DNA of 64,000 nt from JBDIAG01 sp963835085 (GTDB lineage: Bacteria > Actinomycetota > Actinomycetes > Actinomycetales > CAWJMD01). The notes beneath the pieces are model-generated. The model ran no database searches and was not told the origin of the DNA. It saw nothing but the letters and a program-made list of their open reading frames with translations. This document shows positions 27,334 to 37,464 of the stretch, piece after piece; the first letter of the stretch is position 1, and each line of letters starts with the position of its first letter. The translations under genes and the position numbers were made by a program. The stretch is from the NCBI GenBank assembly GCA_963835085.1, contig CAWIED010000002.1:472246-536245 (forward strand). Direction: 5' to 3'.

Positions 27334-28155
27334 ATGGACGATGACCCGGTGATACCCAATGACACGGAGATGCCCGCGGACACGGAGACACTCGACGACA
27401 CCGCGCTGGCAGCGAAGTGCGCGCTGGCACCCGAACCCGGTTCCGGCAGCCTTCCTGTTGCCGGTACTGCTCCGGAAGGTGGGGCCGTCGTCGAGGAGCC
27501 CACGGCAGAGGCCTTTGACCCGTTGGGCACCGAGGCTGCCGGCGTCGGGCCCTGGTCCGGCGAGTGGCCGCCGGCCGACCTCGTGGGCACGCACTACGAC
27601 CCAGACCTGCTGCGCGATGGCGACCGGCGCAACGTGGCAGACCAGTACCGCTATTGGACGGTGGCGGCCATCGTTGCCGACCTCGATCAGAGGCGGGCCG
27701 GGCTGCACGTGGCGATCGAGAACTTCGCGCACGACTTCAACATCGGCTCGGTGGTGCGCACCTCGAATGCCGTCAATGCCGGGGGTGTGCACGTGGTCGG
27801 CCGGCGGCGCTGGAACCGCCGGGGGGCCATGGTCACCGATCGCTACCTCCATGTGCATCACCACGAGAACGCGGCAGCGCTGGCCGCGTGGTGTGCGGAG
27901 CAGGACGTGCCCCTGATCGGCATCGACAATGTGCCCGGCAGCGTCGCGCTGGAGACGTTCGAGCTGCCCGAGCGAATGGTGATGCTCTTCGGCCAGGAGG
28001 GCGGCGGGCTGACGGCTGAGGCGCTCGACGCCTGCTCGGCCGTGCTCTCGATCTTCCAGGACGGCTCGACGCGCTCGATCAATGTCGGCGCCGCGGCCGC
28101 GATCGCCCTGCACGCCTGGGTGCGACGCTGGCGATTCGGTCAGGTGCCCGGATAG
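27334..28155 (+). CDS. SpoU/TrmH-family RNA 2'-O-methyltransferase
   Basis: An S-adenosylmethionine-dependent SPOUT methyltransferase acting on tRNA or rRNA ribose. The three SpoU motifs are visible: motif 1 FAHDFNIGSVVRTSNAVNAGGVHVVG, motif 2 MVMLFGQEGGGLTAEAL and motif 3 SINVGAAAAIALHAWVRR. About the first 90 residues are acidic and low in complexity (TETLDDTALAAKCALAPEPGSG ...), not part of the fold. ATG 27334 is the first good start; the longer frame would overlap the divergent dedA gene. The position between dedA/pyrE and fba resembles what I recall from mycobacteria. Which nucleotide it modifies is not known. Confidence 0.88.
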   Translation: MDDDPVIPNDTEMPADTETLDDTALAAKCALAPEPGSGSLPVAGTAPEGGAVVEEPTAEAFDPLGTEAAGVGPWSGEWPPADLVGTHYDPDLLRDGDRRNVADQYRYWTVAAIVADLDQRRAGLHVAIENFAHDFNIGSVVRTSNAVNAGGVHVVGRRRWNRRGAMVTDRYLHVHHHENAAALAAWCAEQDVPLIGIDNVPGSVALETFELPERMVMLFGQEGGGLTAEALDACSAVLSIFQDGSTRSINVGAAAAIALHAWVRRWRFGQVPG

Positions 28156-28286
28156 TTCGAGCTGCCGCAGGGTTCAGGTGCTGGCCGGAAGCTGCGGAAT
28201 GGTTCGGGTGCCGAGTTGCCTAGGCGCGGGTGGTTCCGCACTGAGTATTCGCACCACGAGGGGGTTCGTTCCGTCAGAGTGGAGCC

Positions 28287-29663
28287 ATGAGACTGCTCGT
28301 CATCGGAGCCGACGCCGCGGGCATGGCTGCGGCCCACCAGAGCCTGCGCACGGCGCGCAAAGCCGGCCGCGACCTCGAGGTGGTTGCCCTGGAGGCCACC
28401 GACCACACCTCCTACAGCCAATGCGGCATTCCCTATTGGGTGGCCGACGACGTGACCACGGGCGACGGGCTGGTGGCACGCTCGGCCGAGGATCATCGCC
28501 GGCGTGGCGTCGACCTGCGGATGCGACACGAAGCCGTGGCTCTCGACCTCGATCGCCGGGTGGCCGACGTACGCGACCACAACGCCGGGCGCACCCTCAC
28601 CCTCGATTTCGACGAGGTGCTCATCGCCACGGGAGCTGCACCGATAACGCCTGGCTGGGCGCTGGCCGACGGCGCGCCACTGCCAGGGGTACTCCCGATG
28701 AAGACACTGGACGACGGGCACGTCTGGCGCGAGATCGCCGCGGGCCGGCCCGGACACGCTCTTGTAGTGGGTGGTGGCTACATCGGGGTCGAGGCGGCAG
28801 AAGCCTTGGCGCGTAGGGGAATTCGCACTACCCTGCTCACCCGGCGCTCGCCTATGGCCGCCACTCTCGTGCCTGAACAGGGCGAACGGGTGGCGCGCGG
28901 GCTGGAGGGTCTGGGGGTCAAGGTCGTCAGGGGCGCCGAGATCGTCGGCCTGGAGCGCTGCGACGCCGGCTACGAACTGGTCACCGATACGGGTGACACC
29001 CACCGGGGCGACGTCGTCGTGGTGGCGCTCGGTGTCGAACCGCGCACCAAGCTGGCCGTCGACGCCGGGCTGCCGGTGGCGGGCGAGAGAGAGCCCTACG
29101 CCCGCCGCGCCCTCGTGCCGGACGCCGGCCAACGGCTGGCCGACGGCGTCTGGGCGGCGGGAGACTGCTGCGCGGTGGAGCATGTGCAACTCCGACAGCC
29201 GTGCTTCCTGCCGCTGGGTACCCACGCCAACAAGGCCGGACGGGTGGCCGGCACCAATATCGGCGGCGGCTCGGCGCAGTTCCCTGGCTCGGTAGGCACG
29301 GCGATCACCCGGGCCGGAGCCGTAGAGATCTCGCGGGCAGGCCTGCAGCCTGAGTGGGCGCCGCACCTGGGTCTGAAAGTGCAGCAGGCCAGTCTCGATG
29401 CCACGACCGCCAGCGGCTACATGCCCGAGGCCGAGCCGATGCATCTGTGGGCCATGGGCGACCAGGCCTCGGGCCGGCTGCTGGGCCTGCAGATCACGGG
29501 TGGACGAGGTGCCGCCAAACGCATCGATGTCGCAGCGGCCGCCATGATGATGGGCCTGACGTGCGAGCAGTTCGCTTATCTCGATCTGTCGTATGCCCCG
29601 CCGTTCTCATCAGCGTGGGATCCGGTGCAGATCGTCGCCCGCAAGTTGGCCGAAGGGTTTTGA
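28287..29663 (+). CDS. CoA-disulfide reductase / NADH oxidase-type flavoprotein
   Basis: A 458-residue pyridine-nucleotide-disulfide oxidoreductase with a single redox cysteine. The N-terminal FAD motif is LLVIGADAAGMAAAHQSLR. The active-site cysteine lies in SYSQCGIPYWVADDV, the position of Cys42/43 in CoA-disulfide reductases and NADH oxidases. A second nucleotide motif is LVVGGGYIGVEAAEALARRG, then VWAAGDCCAVEH and the dimerisation domain (GTAITRAGAVEISRAGLQPEW). It may keep low-molecular-weight thiols reduced or reduce oxygen; these are not separable by eye. A short gap follows to the convergent upp gene. Confidence 0.88.
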   Translation: MRLLVIGADAAGMAAAHQSLRTARKAGRDLEVVALEATDHTSYSQCGIPYWVADDVTTGDGLVARSAEDHRRRGVDLRMRHEAVALDLDRRVADVRDHNAGRTLTLDFDEVLIATGAAPITPGWALADGAPLPGVLPMKTLDDGHVWREIAAGRPGHALVVGGGYIGVEAAEALARRGIRTTLLTRRSPMAATLVPEQGERVARGLEGLGVKVVRGAEIVGLERCDAGYELVTDTGDTHRGDVVVVALGVEPRTKLAVDAGLPVAGEREPYARRALVPDAGQRLADGVWAAGDCCAVEHVQLRQPCFLPLGTHANKAGRVAGTNIGGGSAQFPGSVGTAITRAGAVEISRAGLQPEWAPHLGLKVQQASLDATTASGYMPEAEPMHLWAMGDQASGRLLGLQITGGRGAAKRIDVAAAAMMMGLTCEQFAYLDLSYAPPFSSAWDPVQIVARKLAEGF

Positions 29664-29683
29664 CCAAATAGCCCGCGCTCGGG

Positions 29684-30412
29684 TCACGTGGTGCCGAAGA
29701 GCCGATCGCCGGCGTCACCCAGGCCGGGCACGATGTAACTCTTGTCATTGAGACCGGTATCGATGGCGGCGGTGTAGATCGGCACGTCGGGATGTGCTTC
29801 GTGGAAGGTGGCGATCCCTTCCGGGCAGGTCAACAAGCAGACGAACTTGATCGAGAGCGGGTTGCATTCCTTGATGCGATCGACGGCGGCGACGGCGCTG
29901 TGCCCGGTGGCGAGCATCGGGTCGAGCACGATGACGTCTCGTTCTCTGATGTCGTCGGGCACTTTGAAGTAATACTCCACGGGCACAAGGGTCTTCGGGT
30001 CGCGGTAAAGCCCGACGTGACCCACCCGGGCCGAGGGCATGATGGCCAGCATGCCGTCGAGCAGACCGTCGCCGGCTCGCATGATGGAGACCAGAACCTC
30101 CTTCTTGCCGCCCAGCACGGGGGCCTGCATAGGCTCCAAGGGAGTCTGGATCGGCACCAGCTGCAACGGCAGATCGCGGCAGACCTCGTAGCCGATCAAC
30201 ATGCTGATCTCGCGCAGCAGGGTGCGAAAAGCGCTCGTGCTGGTCTCGATCGAGCGCATCAGGGTGAGCTTGTGCTGCACCAGCGGATGGTCGATGACGT
30301 GCACCCGCCCGCCCTCTTCCACTAGGCCCTCTTCCACTGGGCCTTCTTCCCGTAGGACATCGTCGACCGTGCCCGCTTCTGCAGTGTCGTCGAGGTGAGC
30401 CGCTGAGGTCAT
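29684..30412 (-). CDS. Uracil phosphoribosyltransferase of the URC cluster
   Basis: Converts uracil and PRPP to UMP. It has the UPRT features VIDHPLVQHKLTLMR, LVSIMRAGDGLLDGMLAIMPSARVGHVGLYRD, the PRPP loop VIVLDPMLATGHSAVAAVDRI and the C-terminal uracil-binding GLNDKSYIVPGLGDAGDRLFG. An acidic extension of about 35 residues precedes the catalytic domain. ATG 30412 has ggag nine bases upstream. It is the last gene of an operon with URC4 and URC1 and corresponds to URC6/urg2 of yeasts. A second, more canonical upp stands at 47211. Its role in uracil breakdown rather than salvage is inferred from context. Confidence 0.93.
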   Translation of the reverse strand: MTSAAHLDDTAEAGTVDDVLREEGPVEEGLVEEGGRVHVIDHPLVQHKLTLMRSIETSTSAFRTLLREISMLIGYEVCRDLPLQLVPIQTPLEPMQAPVLGGKKEVLVSIMRAGDGLLDGMLAIMPSARVGHVGLYRDPKTLVPVEYYFKVPDDIRERDVIVLDPMLATGHSAVAAVDRIKECNPLSIKFVCLLTCPEGIATFHEAHPDVPIYTAAIDTGLNDKSYIVPGLGDAGDRLFGTT

Positions 30413-30434
30413 GACACTCCCTGAATGAAGTCTT

Positions 30435-31741
<1,307 letters not shown>

Positions 31742-31745
<4 letters not shown>

Positions 31746-32992
31746 TCCAGCTCCCGGCCCTTGGCGACCGCAAGTTCCTGTGCGTCGGGCACCACGCCGT
31801 CGGGCTCGAAGTACCCGGCCGCCACCTTGGCGTCCATCTCGACGCGGGCGTCTGCGGGGATCAGCTCGTCGGGAATGCGCACCCGCTCGCCCACCTCGAT
31901 GCCCGAGCGCACGATGGCGTCGTACTTGAGGTTCGACATCGACACCAGGCGATGGATCCTCTGCACCCCCAGCCAATGCAGCACGTCGGGCATGAGCTCC
32001 TGGAAGCGCATGTCCTGCACGCCGGCGACGCACTCGGTGCGCGCAAAGTAATGAGCCGCGCTGTCGCCGCCCTCCTGGCGTTTGCGGGCGTTGTAGACGA
32101 GGAACTTGGTGACCTCGCCGAGGGCGCGGCCCTCCTTGCGGAAGTAGACGATGAGGCCTACCCCGCCGGCCTGTGCCCCGCGGATGCATTCCTCCACCGC
32201 GTGGGTGAGGTAGGGCCGGCAGGTGCAGATGTCGGAGCCGAACACGTCAGATCCGTTGCACTCGTCGTGCACGCGCGCCGTCAACGTGGTGTTCGGGTCG
32301 CTGAGCTTGTCGGAGTCGCCGAAGACGTAGAGCGTCAGGCCGCCGATGGGCGGCAGGAAGACCTCGAGATCGCCGCGCGTGACGAGCTCCGGATACATCC
32401 CCGCGGTCTGCTCGAACAGGGTCCGGCGGAGCTCGGACTCGGTGCAGCCGAAGCGTTCCGCCACACCGGGTAGAAACCAGACCGGCTCGATCGCGGCTTT
32501 GGTGACCGGGGCCTCGCGGGCGGTGCGCAGAATCTGGCCGTCTACCGTGAGCCGGCCCGCATGCACGGCCTCGACGATCTCGGGCATGTCGATGTGTGCT
32601 TGGGTGACCGCGATGGTCGGCCGGATGTCGTAGCCCTGGTCGAGGTACGGCTTGAACGCGGTGGAGATCACTGCCCCGAAGGGATCTATCGAGACGATCT
32701 TGGTGGGGTCGAACCACGACGGGTGCGGGCCCAACAGGCGATTGGGAGCGGTGTTCGTCAGGTCTGGGATGTGCATCGGATCGAGCGAGCCGGCCGCCAC
32801 CGCCAGCGCCCGGTAGACGGCGTACCCGCCGGAGTGGGTGCCGATGACGTTGCGCTGGGCAGGGTTGCGGATGCTCGCGATGACCGGGCCCCGCACGGCC
32901 GGGTCTTCGGCACCCCAGTGGATCGGGACGGGCGCGGCACCTCCGCTGGGATGGGAGGTCAGCCTGATGTGTCGGGACGGGTGCTGGGTCAC
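31742..32992 (-). CDS. URC1: URC1-type GTP cyclohydrolase II homologue (uracil catabolism)
   Basis: A 416-residue protein. The C-terminal half is RibA-like: ARVHDECNGSDVFGSDICTC holds the three zinc cysteines (245, 256, 258) and FRKEGRALGE the substrate-contacting arginine region. The N-terminal 200 residues (PSRHIRLTSHPSGG, RNVIGTHSGGYAVYRALAVA, DIRPTIAVTQAHIDMPEI) are the extra domain of Urc1/Urg1 proteins and are absent from riboflavin-type RibA. Yeast URC1 is needed for uracil catabolism, not riboflavin synthesis. The start is GTG 32992 (VTQHPSRHIR); the longer open frame runs into the 17-base tandem array and is rejected. The 3' end overlaps URC4 by four bases. Confidence 0.92.
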
Positions 32993-33038
32993 AGGGCGCC
33001 TCCCACGTTTCTCGCCAGGGTTCAGCGAATGCCGAACC

Positions 33039-33180
33039 GATCCGAGATGCTGTCGATCCGAAAGCCGTGCCGATCCGAAAGCCGTGCCGATCCGAAAAGC
33101 CGTGCCGATCCGAAAGCCGTGCCGATCCGAAGCTGTGCCGATCCGAAACGCTGTCAATCCGAACGTTGGGCCGATCCGAA
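33039..33180. repeat. 17-bp tandem array in front of the URC operon
   Basis: About nine units with the core gatccgaaagccgtgcc recur every 16-18 bases (cores at 33039, 33055, 33072, 33089, 33107, 33124, 33140, 33156 and 33173). The middle units are nearly identical and the outer ones diverge. The array occupies the gap between the aldo-keto reductase stop and the URC1 start, ending about 47 bases before the latter, so it covers the likely URC promoter region. There are no spacers, so it is not a CRISPR. Confidence 0.85.
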
Positions 33181-33241
33181 TCGAGCCCGAACGCTCACTG
33201 TGTCACAGGCTCCCAGGCCGGCTTGCCGGGGGCGGCGCACG

Positions 33242-34285
33242 CTATTTCCCGGACGATGTCGCCCACAGATTGATGCCGGCCTCGACGGCGTACTGGTCGA
33301 TGGCCTGCAACTCGTCGGCACTGAACTCGAGGTTTCTGGTGGCTGCCAGGCTGTCTTCGATCTGGCGCACCGACGAGGCACCCACGAGCACCGAGGTCAC
33401 GCGGGGATCGCGCAGGATCCAGGCCAGGGCCAGCTGTGCCAGCGACTGCCCGCGTTGGGTGGCGAGCTCGTTGAGGGCGCGGATATGGGCCAGCGACTCG
33501 TCGGTCAGCATCGCGGGGTCGAGTGACTTGCCCTGCGCCGCACGGGAATCCGCCGGAATGCCGGCCAGATACTTGTCGGTCAGCATGCCTTGGGCCAGCG
33601 GTGAGAAGGCGATGCAGCCGACCCCCAGTTCGCCGAGCACGTCGAGCAACTCCTCCTCGATCCAGCGGTTCAGCATCGAGTACGACGGCTGATGAATGAG
33701 CAGCGGGGTGCCCATCGACCGGAGGATCTCGACCGCCTCGCGGGTGCGCGGCCCGCTGTAGGAGGAGATGCCGACGTAGAGCGCGCGGCCGCTGCGCACG
33801 GCGGTGTCGAGGGCGCCCATGGTCTCTTCCAGCGGCGTGTTCTCGTCGAAGCGGTGTGAGTAGAAGATGTCGACGTAGTCGAGCCCCATCCGCTTCAACG
33901 ATTGATCGAGCGAGGCGAGCACGTACTTGCGCGAGCCCCCGCCCTGCCCGTACGGGCCGGGCCACATGTCGTACCCGGCCTTGGAGGAGATGATCAGCTC
34001 GTCGCGGTAACGGCCCAGATCTCGGCGCAGGTGCAGGCCGAAGTTGCGCTCGGCGGCGCCGTACTCGGGCCCGTAGTTGTTGGCCAGATCGAAATGAGTC
34101 ACGCCGAGATCGAAAGCGCGGCAAAGGATTTGACGCTGGGTGTGCAGCGGGGTGTCGTCGCCGAAGTTGTGCCACAGGCCGAGCGAGATGGCGGGCAGGT
34201 CGAGCCCGCTGCGTCCGCAGCGGCGGTAGGGCAACTGCTCGTAACGGTCCTTGGCGGCGACGTAGGCATCGACTCTGAAGGTCAT
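33242..34285 (-). CDS. yghZ: Aldo/keto reductase of the YghZ (L-glyceraldehyde-3-phosphate reductase) type
   Basis: A 347-residue NADPH-dependent aldo-keto reductase (AKR14-like). The match to YghZ is close over the full length: YEQLPYRRCGRSGLDLPAISLGLWHNFG, DLANNYGPEYGAAERNFG with catalytic Asp and Tyr, the Lys in ISSKAGYDMWPGPYG, SLKRMGLDYVDIFYSHR with the catalytic His, HQPSYSMLNRWIEE and SVLVGASSVRQIEDSL. It detoxifies aldehydes and may reduce L-glyceraldehyde-3-phosphate. ATG 34285 (MTFRVDAYVAAKDRYEQ) is preferred. It is divergent from fba, with a perfect palindrome between the two. Confidence 0.9.
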   Translation of the reverse strand: MTFRVDAYVAAKDRYEQLPYRRCGRSGLDLPAISLGLWHNFGDDTPLHTQRQILCRAFDLGVTHFDLANNYGPEYGAAERNFGLHLRRDLGRYRDELIISSKAGYDMWPGPYGQGGGSRKYVLASLDQSLKRMGLDYVDIFYSHRFDENTPLEETMGALDTAVRSGRALYVGISSYSGPRTREAVEILRSMGTPLLIHQPSYSMLNRWIEEELLDVLGELGVGCIAFSPLAQGMLTDKYLAGIPADSRAAQGKSLDPAMLTDESLAHIRALNELATQRGQSLAQLALAWILRDPRVTSVLVGASSVRQIEDSLAATRNLEFSADELQAIDQYAVEAGINLWATSSGK

Positions 34286-34317
34286 GCGGTCATCCTGCCC
34301 CTCGGCCGACGGTAGTG

Positions 34318-34339
34318 CCACGTTCGGCGCCGAACGTGG
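34318..34339. promoter_or_regulatory. Perfect 22-bp palindrome between yghZ and fba
   Basis: Two 11-base half-sites, ccacgttcggc and gccgaacgtgg, join without a spacer. It lies 33 bases before the yghZ start and 43 bases before the fba start, in the shared divergent promoter region. The size and symmetry suit an operator for a dimeric regulator; none is identified. Confidence 0.6.
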
Positions 34340-34381
34340 AAGGATCAGCGTGGAGCATTCAACCGGACGCTAGGAGCGCAC

Positions 34382-35410
34382 ATGCCCATCGCAACGCCTG
34401 AGGTCTACGCCGAGATGATCCAGCGGGCCAAGGACCAGTCCTTTGCCTACCCCGCCATCAACGTTTCCAGCAGCCAGACCCTCAACGCCGCCCTTGCCGG
34501 CTTCGCCGAGGCGGAGTCTGACGGCATCATCCAGGTTTCCACCGGTGGCGCCGAGTACCTCTCGGGTTCCCAGGTCAAAGACATGGTGACCGGCGCGGCT
34601 GCCCTGGCCGCCTTCGCCCGTGAGGTGGCGAAGAAGTACCCCGTCAACATTGCGCTGCACACCGACCACTGCCCCAAGAACAAGCTCGACACCTACGTGC
34701 GCCCCCTGCTGGCGATCAGCGAAGAGCGGGTCAAGAACGGTCAAGACCCGCTGTTCAACTCCCACATGTGGGACGGGTCTGCCGTGCCGCTGGAGGAGAA
34801 CCTGGCGATCGCGCAGGAGCTGCTCGCGCGCGCCAAGGCCGCCAAGATCATTCTCGAGGTCGAGATCGGTGTCGTTGGCGGTGAGGAAGACGGCGTGGTC
34901 GGCGAGATCAACGACCAGCTCTACACCACCCCCGAAGACGCCCTGGCCACCGTCGAGGCGCTCGGCATCGGCGAGAACGGCACCTACCTGTCGGCGCTGA
35001 CCTTCGGCAACGTGCACGGTGTGTACAAGCCGGGCAACGTCAAGCTGCGCCCCGAGATCCTCAAGGAGGCGCAGGAGGCAGTGGTCAAGGCCAAGGGCCT
35101 GGCGGAGGGCTCCAAGCCCTTCAACCTCGTCTTCCACGGCGGCTCGGGCTCGCTGCCGCAGGAGATCGCAGACGCGGTGAGCTACGGCGTGATCAAGATG
35201 AACGTCGACACCGACACCCAGTACGCCTTCACCCGTCCCGTGGCCGGGCACATGCTCTCCAAGTACGACGGGGTGCTGAAGATCGACGGCGAGGTTGGCG
35301 ACAAGAAGGCGTACGACCCGCGCGCCTGGGGCAAGTCGGCCGAGGCCGGAATGGCCGCGCGCATCGTGCAGGCCTGTCAGGACCTCAGCTCGGCCGGCAC
35401 CAAGCTCTGA
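34382..35410 (+). CDS. fba: Class II fructose-bisphosphate aldolase
   Basis: The zinc-dependent glycolytic/gluconeogenic aldolase, 342 residues. Metal and substrate sites are visible: NIALHTDHCPKNKLD (Asp-His of the zinc site), LEVEIGVVGGEEDGV, TFGNVHGVYKPGNV, VFHGGSGSLPQEI and MNVDTDTQYAFTRPV. This is the longer class IIA form with typical length. ATG 34382 follows ctaggagcgcac. A strong terminator hairpin follows at 35491. Confidence 0.97.
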   Translation: MPIATPEVYAEMIQRAKDQSFAYPAINVSSSQTLNAALAGFAEAESDGIIQVSTGGAEYLSGSQVKDMVTGAAALAAFAREVAKKYPVNIALHTDHCPKNKLDTYVRPLLAISEERVKNGQDPLFNSHMWDGSAVPLEENLAIAQELLARAKAAKIILEVEIGVVGGEEDGVVGEINDQLYTTPEDALATVEALGIGENGTYLSALTFGNVHGVYKPGNVKLRPEILKEAQEAVVKAKGLAEGSKPFNLVFHGGSGSLPQEIADAVSYGVIKMNVDTDTQYAFTRPVAGHMLSKYDGVLKIDGEVGDKKAYDPRAWGKSAEAGMAARIVQACQDLSSAGTKL

Positions 35411-35490
35411 GACACCTCGAGCTCTCTGAGCCAACTATCGGGTCGGGGCGACCCACGCTGAGTCGCCCGATCTGAGCTGCATCACAACCG

Positions 35491-35527
35491 AAGGGCCGCT
35501 GGGACGAGACTCGTCTCAGCGGCCCTT
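35491..35527. terminator. Intrinsic terminator of fba
   Basis: The hairpin arms aagggccgctgggacgag and ctcgtctcagcggccctt are complementary except for one G-T pair position. It is followed by ttgtgg, and starts 80 bases after the fba stop. Confidence 0.8.
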
Positions 35528-35559
35528 TGTGGTCTGGTGGATCACCCATCGCGCACGGT

Positions 35560-35634
35560 CGTCGAACCGTCACGTTCGTCGCCGAGCCGTCACCAACCTG
35601 GCGACAACTGGACGACGAACGTGACGCTTCGACG
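35560..35634. repeat. Dispersed hairpin, copy 3 (module B only)
   Basis: The left arm cgtcgaaccgtcacgttcgt (35560-35579) pairs with gacgaacgtgacgcttcgacg (ending 35634), and an inner caacctggcgac block corresponds to the inner part of module B at 2338 and 25789. This is the least degenerate copy, with about 22 of 24 arm positions pairing. Module A is absent. It lies between the fba terminator and the end of the convergent membrane-protein gene. Confidence 0.75.
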
Positions 35635-35655
35635 TGCGGGCAGCCCCGGAAACCT

Positions 35656-36669
35656 TCATCTCGTCGGCACCGGTGTGGTGGGGGACGGCGGGGAGGAATC
35701 GCCGAGCACCACCTGACCGGAAGGATCGATGATCGTGCCGTCCGGCAGCACGGTGTTGCCGTTGGGCAGTTCCACGCTGTCTGGCGGCAGGGTTACCTGG
35801 CCGTCGGAGCCCACCCAGGGCGGGGCGCACTTGTCGGTGCGGAAGACGCACACCTTGCTCGCCATCGTGTCGGCGAACTGCTGCAGTCGGGCGACGATGC
35901 CGGCATTGAGGACCGATCCGCGGGGTGCCGGCGTGTCAGGCCCGGAGACGCTGGCGATGACGACCGCCCGGTCGGCTCGCGCCAACAGCAGGTACGTGAC
36001 GTCACTGCCGGGGCTCTGGGGAAGGCTCAGGGCGAGGATGGTTGCCTCGTCCCAGCTGGTCTGCCGATGGTGACCGTCGTCGGCGAGGTTCGCCACGGTG
36101 GCGGTGCCGCTGGCCCGGGGTTCGCTGTCGTCGGGGCAATCGGTGACCGCGTGGGAGAAGTCGCGCACTATCTGGGCCGAGGCACCTTGGTCGGCGGTCA
36201 GGGCGAGCGTCTCGGTGCTGGAGGTGTCGCCGTTCGTGGTCTCGATGGTGTGCAGATCGGTGGCGTTGGCGAGTGCCTGTTTCTCGGGTTTCAGGCTTGA
36301 GCAGAGGTCGAGCGAGAGGTTGGCACCCGTCCACGCCGAGTCGCTCTCGTGTGGCAGGGCGAAGTCGTCGGGGATCGTGGGCAGACCTGCGCCCGAGATT
36401 GTGCGCGGCGGCATGCGTTCGGTAGGCACGGCGCTGGGAGTGGGAGCAGCCGTGGGAGTCGACGAATCGGTCACGGTGGCCGCTGTACTCGCGGTGCTCG
36501 CGTCCGTCGCGACGCGTGGTTCGTGCGTGAGATTCCAGACGGCCCAACCGACGCCAGTGGTCAGCAGCAGCGCCAGCAGCACTAGCCAGGCGATCCGCCC
36601 GGCCGGTTCGCGCCGGCGTTTCGCAGAGCCGTCGGGCAACAGCTCGTACGCCTGCCGATGTGGTTTCAC
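35656..36669 (-). CDS. Single-pass membrane protein with extracytoplasmic domain, function unknown
   Basis: About 337 residues from GTG 36669 (VKPHRQAYELLPDG); a TTG start at 36720 would add 17 residues. A short basic cytosolic part (AKRRREPAGR) precedes one membrane helix (IAWLVLLALLLTTGVGWAVW). A Thr/Ala/Pro-rich stalk then leads to an extracellular domain with CSSLKPEKQ, VTDCPDDSE and VCVFRTDKCAPPW cysteines. The C terminus is a Pro/Asp/Gly-rich tail with LPNGNTVLPDGTIIDPSGQVV repeats. It is a membrane gene in the fba-purA interval, which as I recall also holds one in mycobacteria. I do not recognise the domain. Confidence 0.75.
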   Translation of the reverse strand: MKPHRQAYELLPDGSAKRRREPAGRIAWLVLLALLLTTGVGWAVWNLTHEPRVATDASTASTAATVTDSSTPTAAPTPSAVPTERMPPRTISGAGLPTIPDDFALPHESDSAWTGANLSLDLCSSLKPEKQALANATDLHTIETTNGDTSSTETLALTADQGASAQIVRDFSHAVTDCPDDSEPRASGTATVANLADDGHHRQTSWDEATILALSLPQSPGSDVTYLLLARADRAVVIASVSGPDTPAPRGSVLNAGIVARLQQFADTMASKVCVFRTDKCAPPWVGSDGQVTLPPDSVELPNGNTVLPDGTIIDPSGQVVLGDSSPPSPTTPVPTR

Positions 36670-36779
36670 CCGGGCCAGTGTGACAGTCAGGATGGGTGTT
36701 TCGTCCTCGCCTCGCGGCAAGTAGGGCCGTGTGGGGGATGGGGCGGTGGTCGGCTGCCGGCGTGCCAGACTGAACGCCT

Positions 36780-37196
36780 ATGAGCCCCGAGAACCTGCTT
36801 GGCCAACCGGTCCCCACCCTGCTGCCAGGCGATCAGCACGCTGCGGTGGTGGCCGAGCTTTCCCAGGGCAGCACACCTGCCGACGTGGCCGCGGCTCATC
36901 CGGCGGGAAGCCTCGGCTGGGCCCTGTTGGCTGCCGACGCGTGGGATCGCGGAGCCGTGGTGGAGTCGTATGCGTACGCCCGAACCGGCTACCACCGGGG
37001 CCTTGACGCCTTGCGTCGCGCGGGTTGGAAGGGGCACGGACCGGTGCCTTTCGCGCACGAACCCAATCGCGGCTTTCTGATGAGCTTGCACGCGCTGGGC
37101 CGGGCCGCAGCCGCGATCCGCGAAGACGACGAGGCCGCCCGCTGCCAGCAGTTCCTCTTCGACTGCGACCCAGCCGCGGCAGCCGCCCTCGACTGA
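36780..37196 (+). CDS. DUF3151 family protein
   Basis: A 138-residue actinobacterial conserved protein of unknown function. The whole length matches the family: ENLLGQPVPTLLPGD at the start, VVESYAYARTGYHRGLDALRRAGWKGHGPVPFAHEPNRGFLMSL in the middle and CQQFLFDCDPAAAAAL at the end. No membrane helix or signal peptide. In many actinobacteria it sits between fba and purA as here. A small hairpin (cccttgcg / cgcaaggg, 37318-37347) lies between it and purA. Confidence 0.88.
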   Translation: MSPENLLGQPVPTLLPGDQHAAVVAELSQGSTPADVAAAHPAGSLGWALLAADAWDRGAVVESYAYARTGYHRGLDALRRAGWKGHGPVPFAHEPNRGFLMSLHALGRAAAAIREDDEAARCQQFLFDCDPAAAAALD

Positions 37197-37464
37197 TTGC
37201 GACGGCCGAGACCTCGATGACCGGCCCTATTGACTCGGGGCCTATGTCGATCGACGCGGCCCGCTGCTCGAGACTGACCCGTGCTCGCCGACAGGGCCCA
37301 GCGGCGGGTTGTCCGGTACCCTTGCGACCGCGACCGCGAGCGCAAGGGCGGACGCTAATTCGGTTATAGCGGGCCATCGGCCCACCAGAGCGGGGCCACC
37401 GGCCCTATGTCAGGTCGTTCGAAGCTGCTCGCCGGCAGCGTGCACGGAGAGCAGGTGGATCGCT

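Noticed and set aside
33039..33180. Possible CRISPR or coding extension of URC1
   Set aside because: The 17-base units are too short and lack spacers. The in-frame translation (FRIGTAF-type repeats) has no relation to URC1 family N termini.
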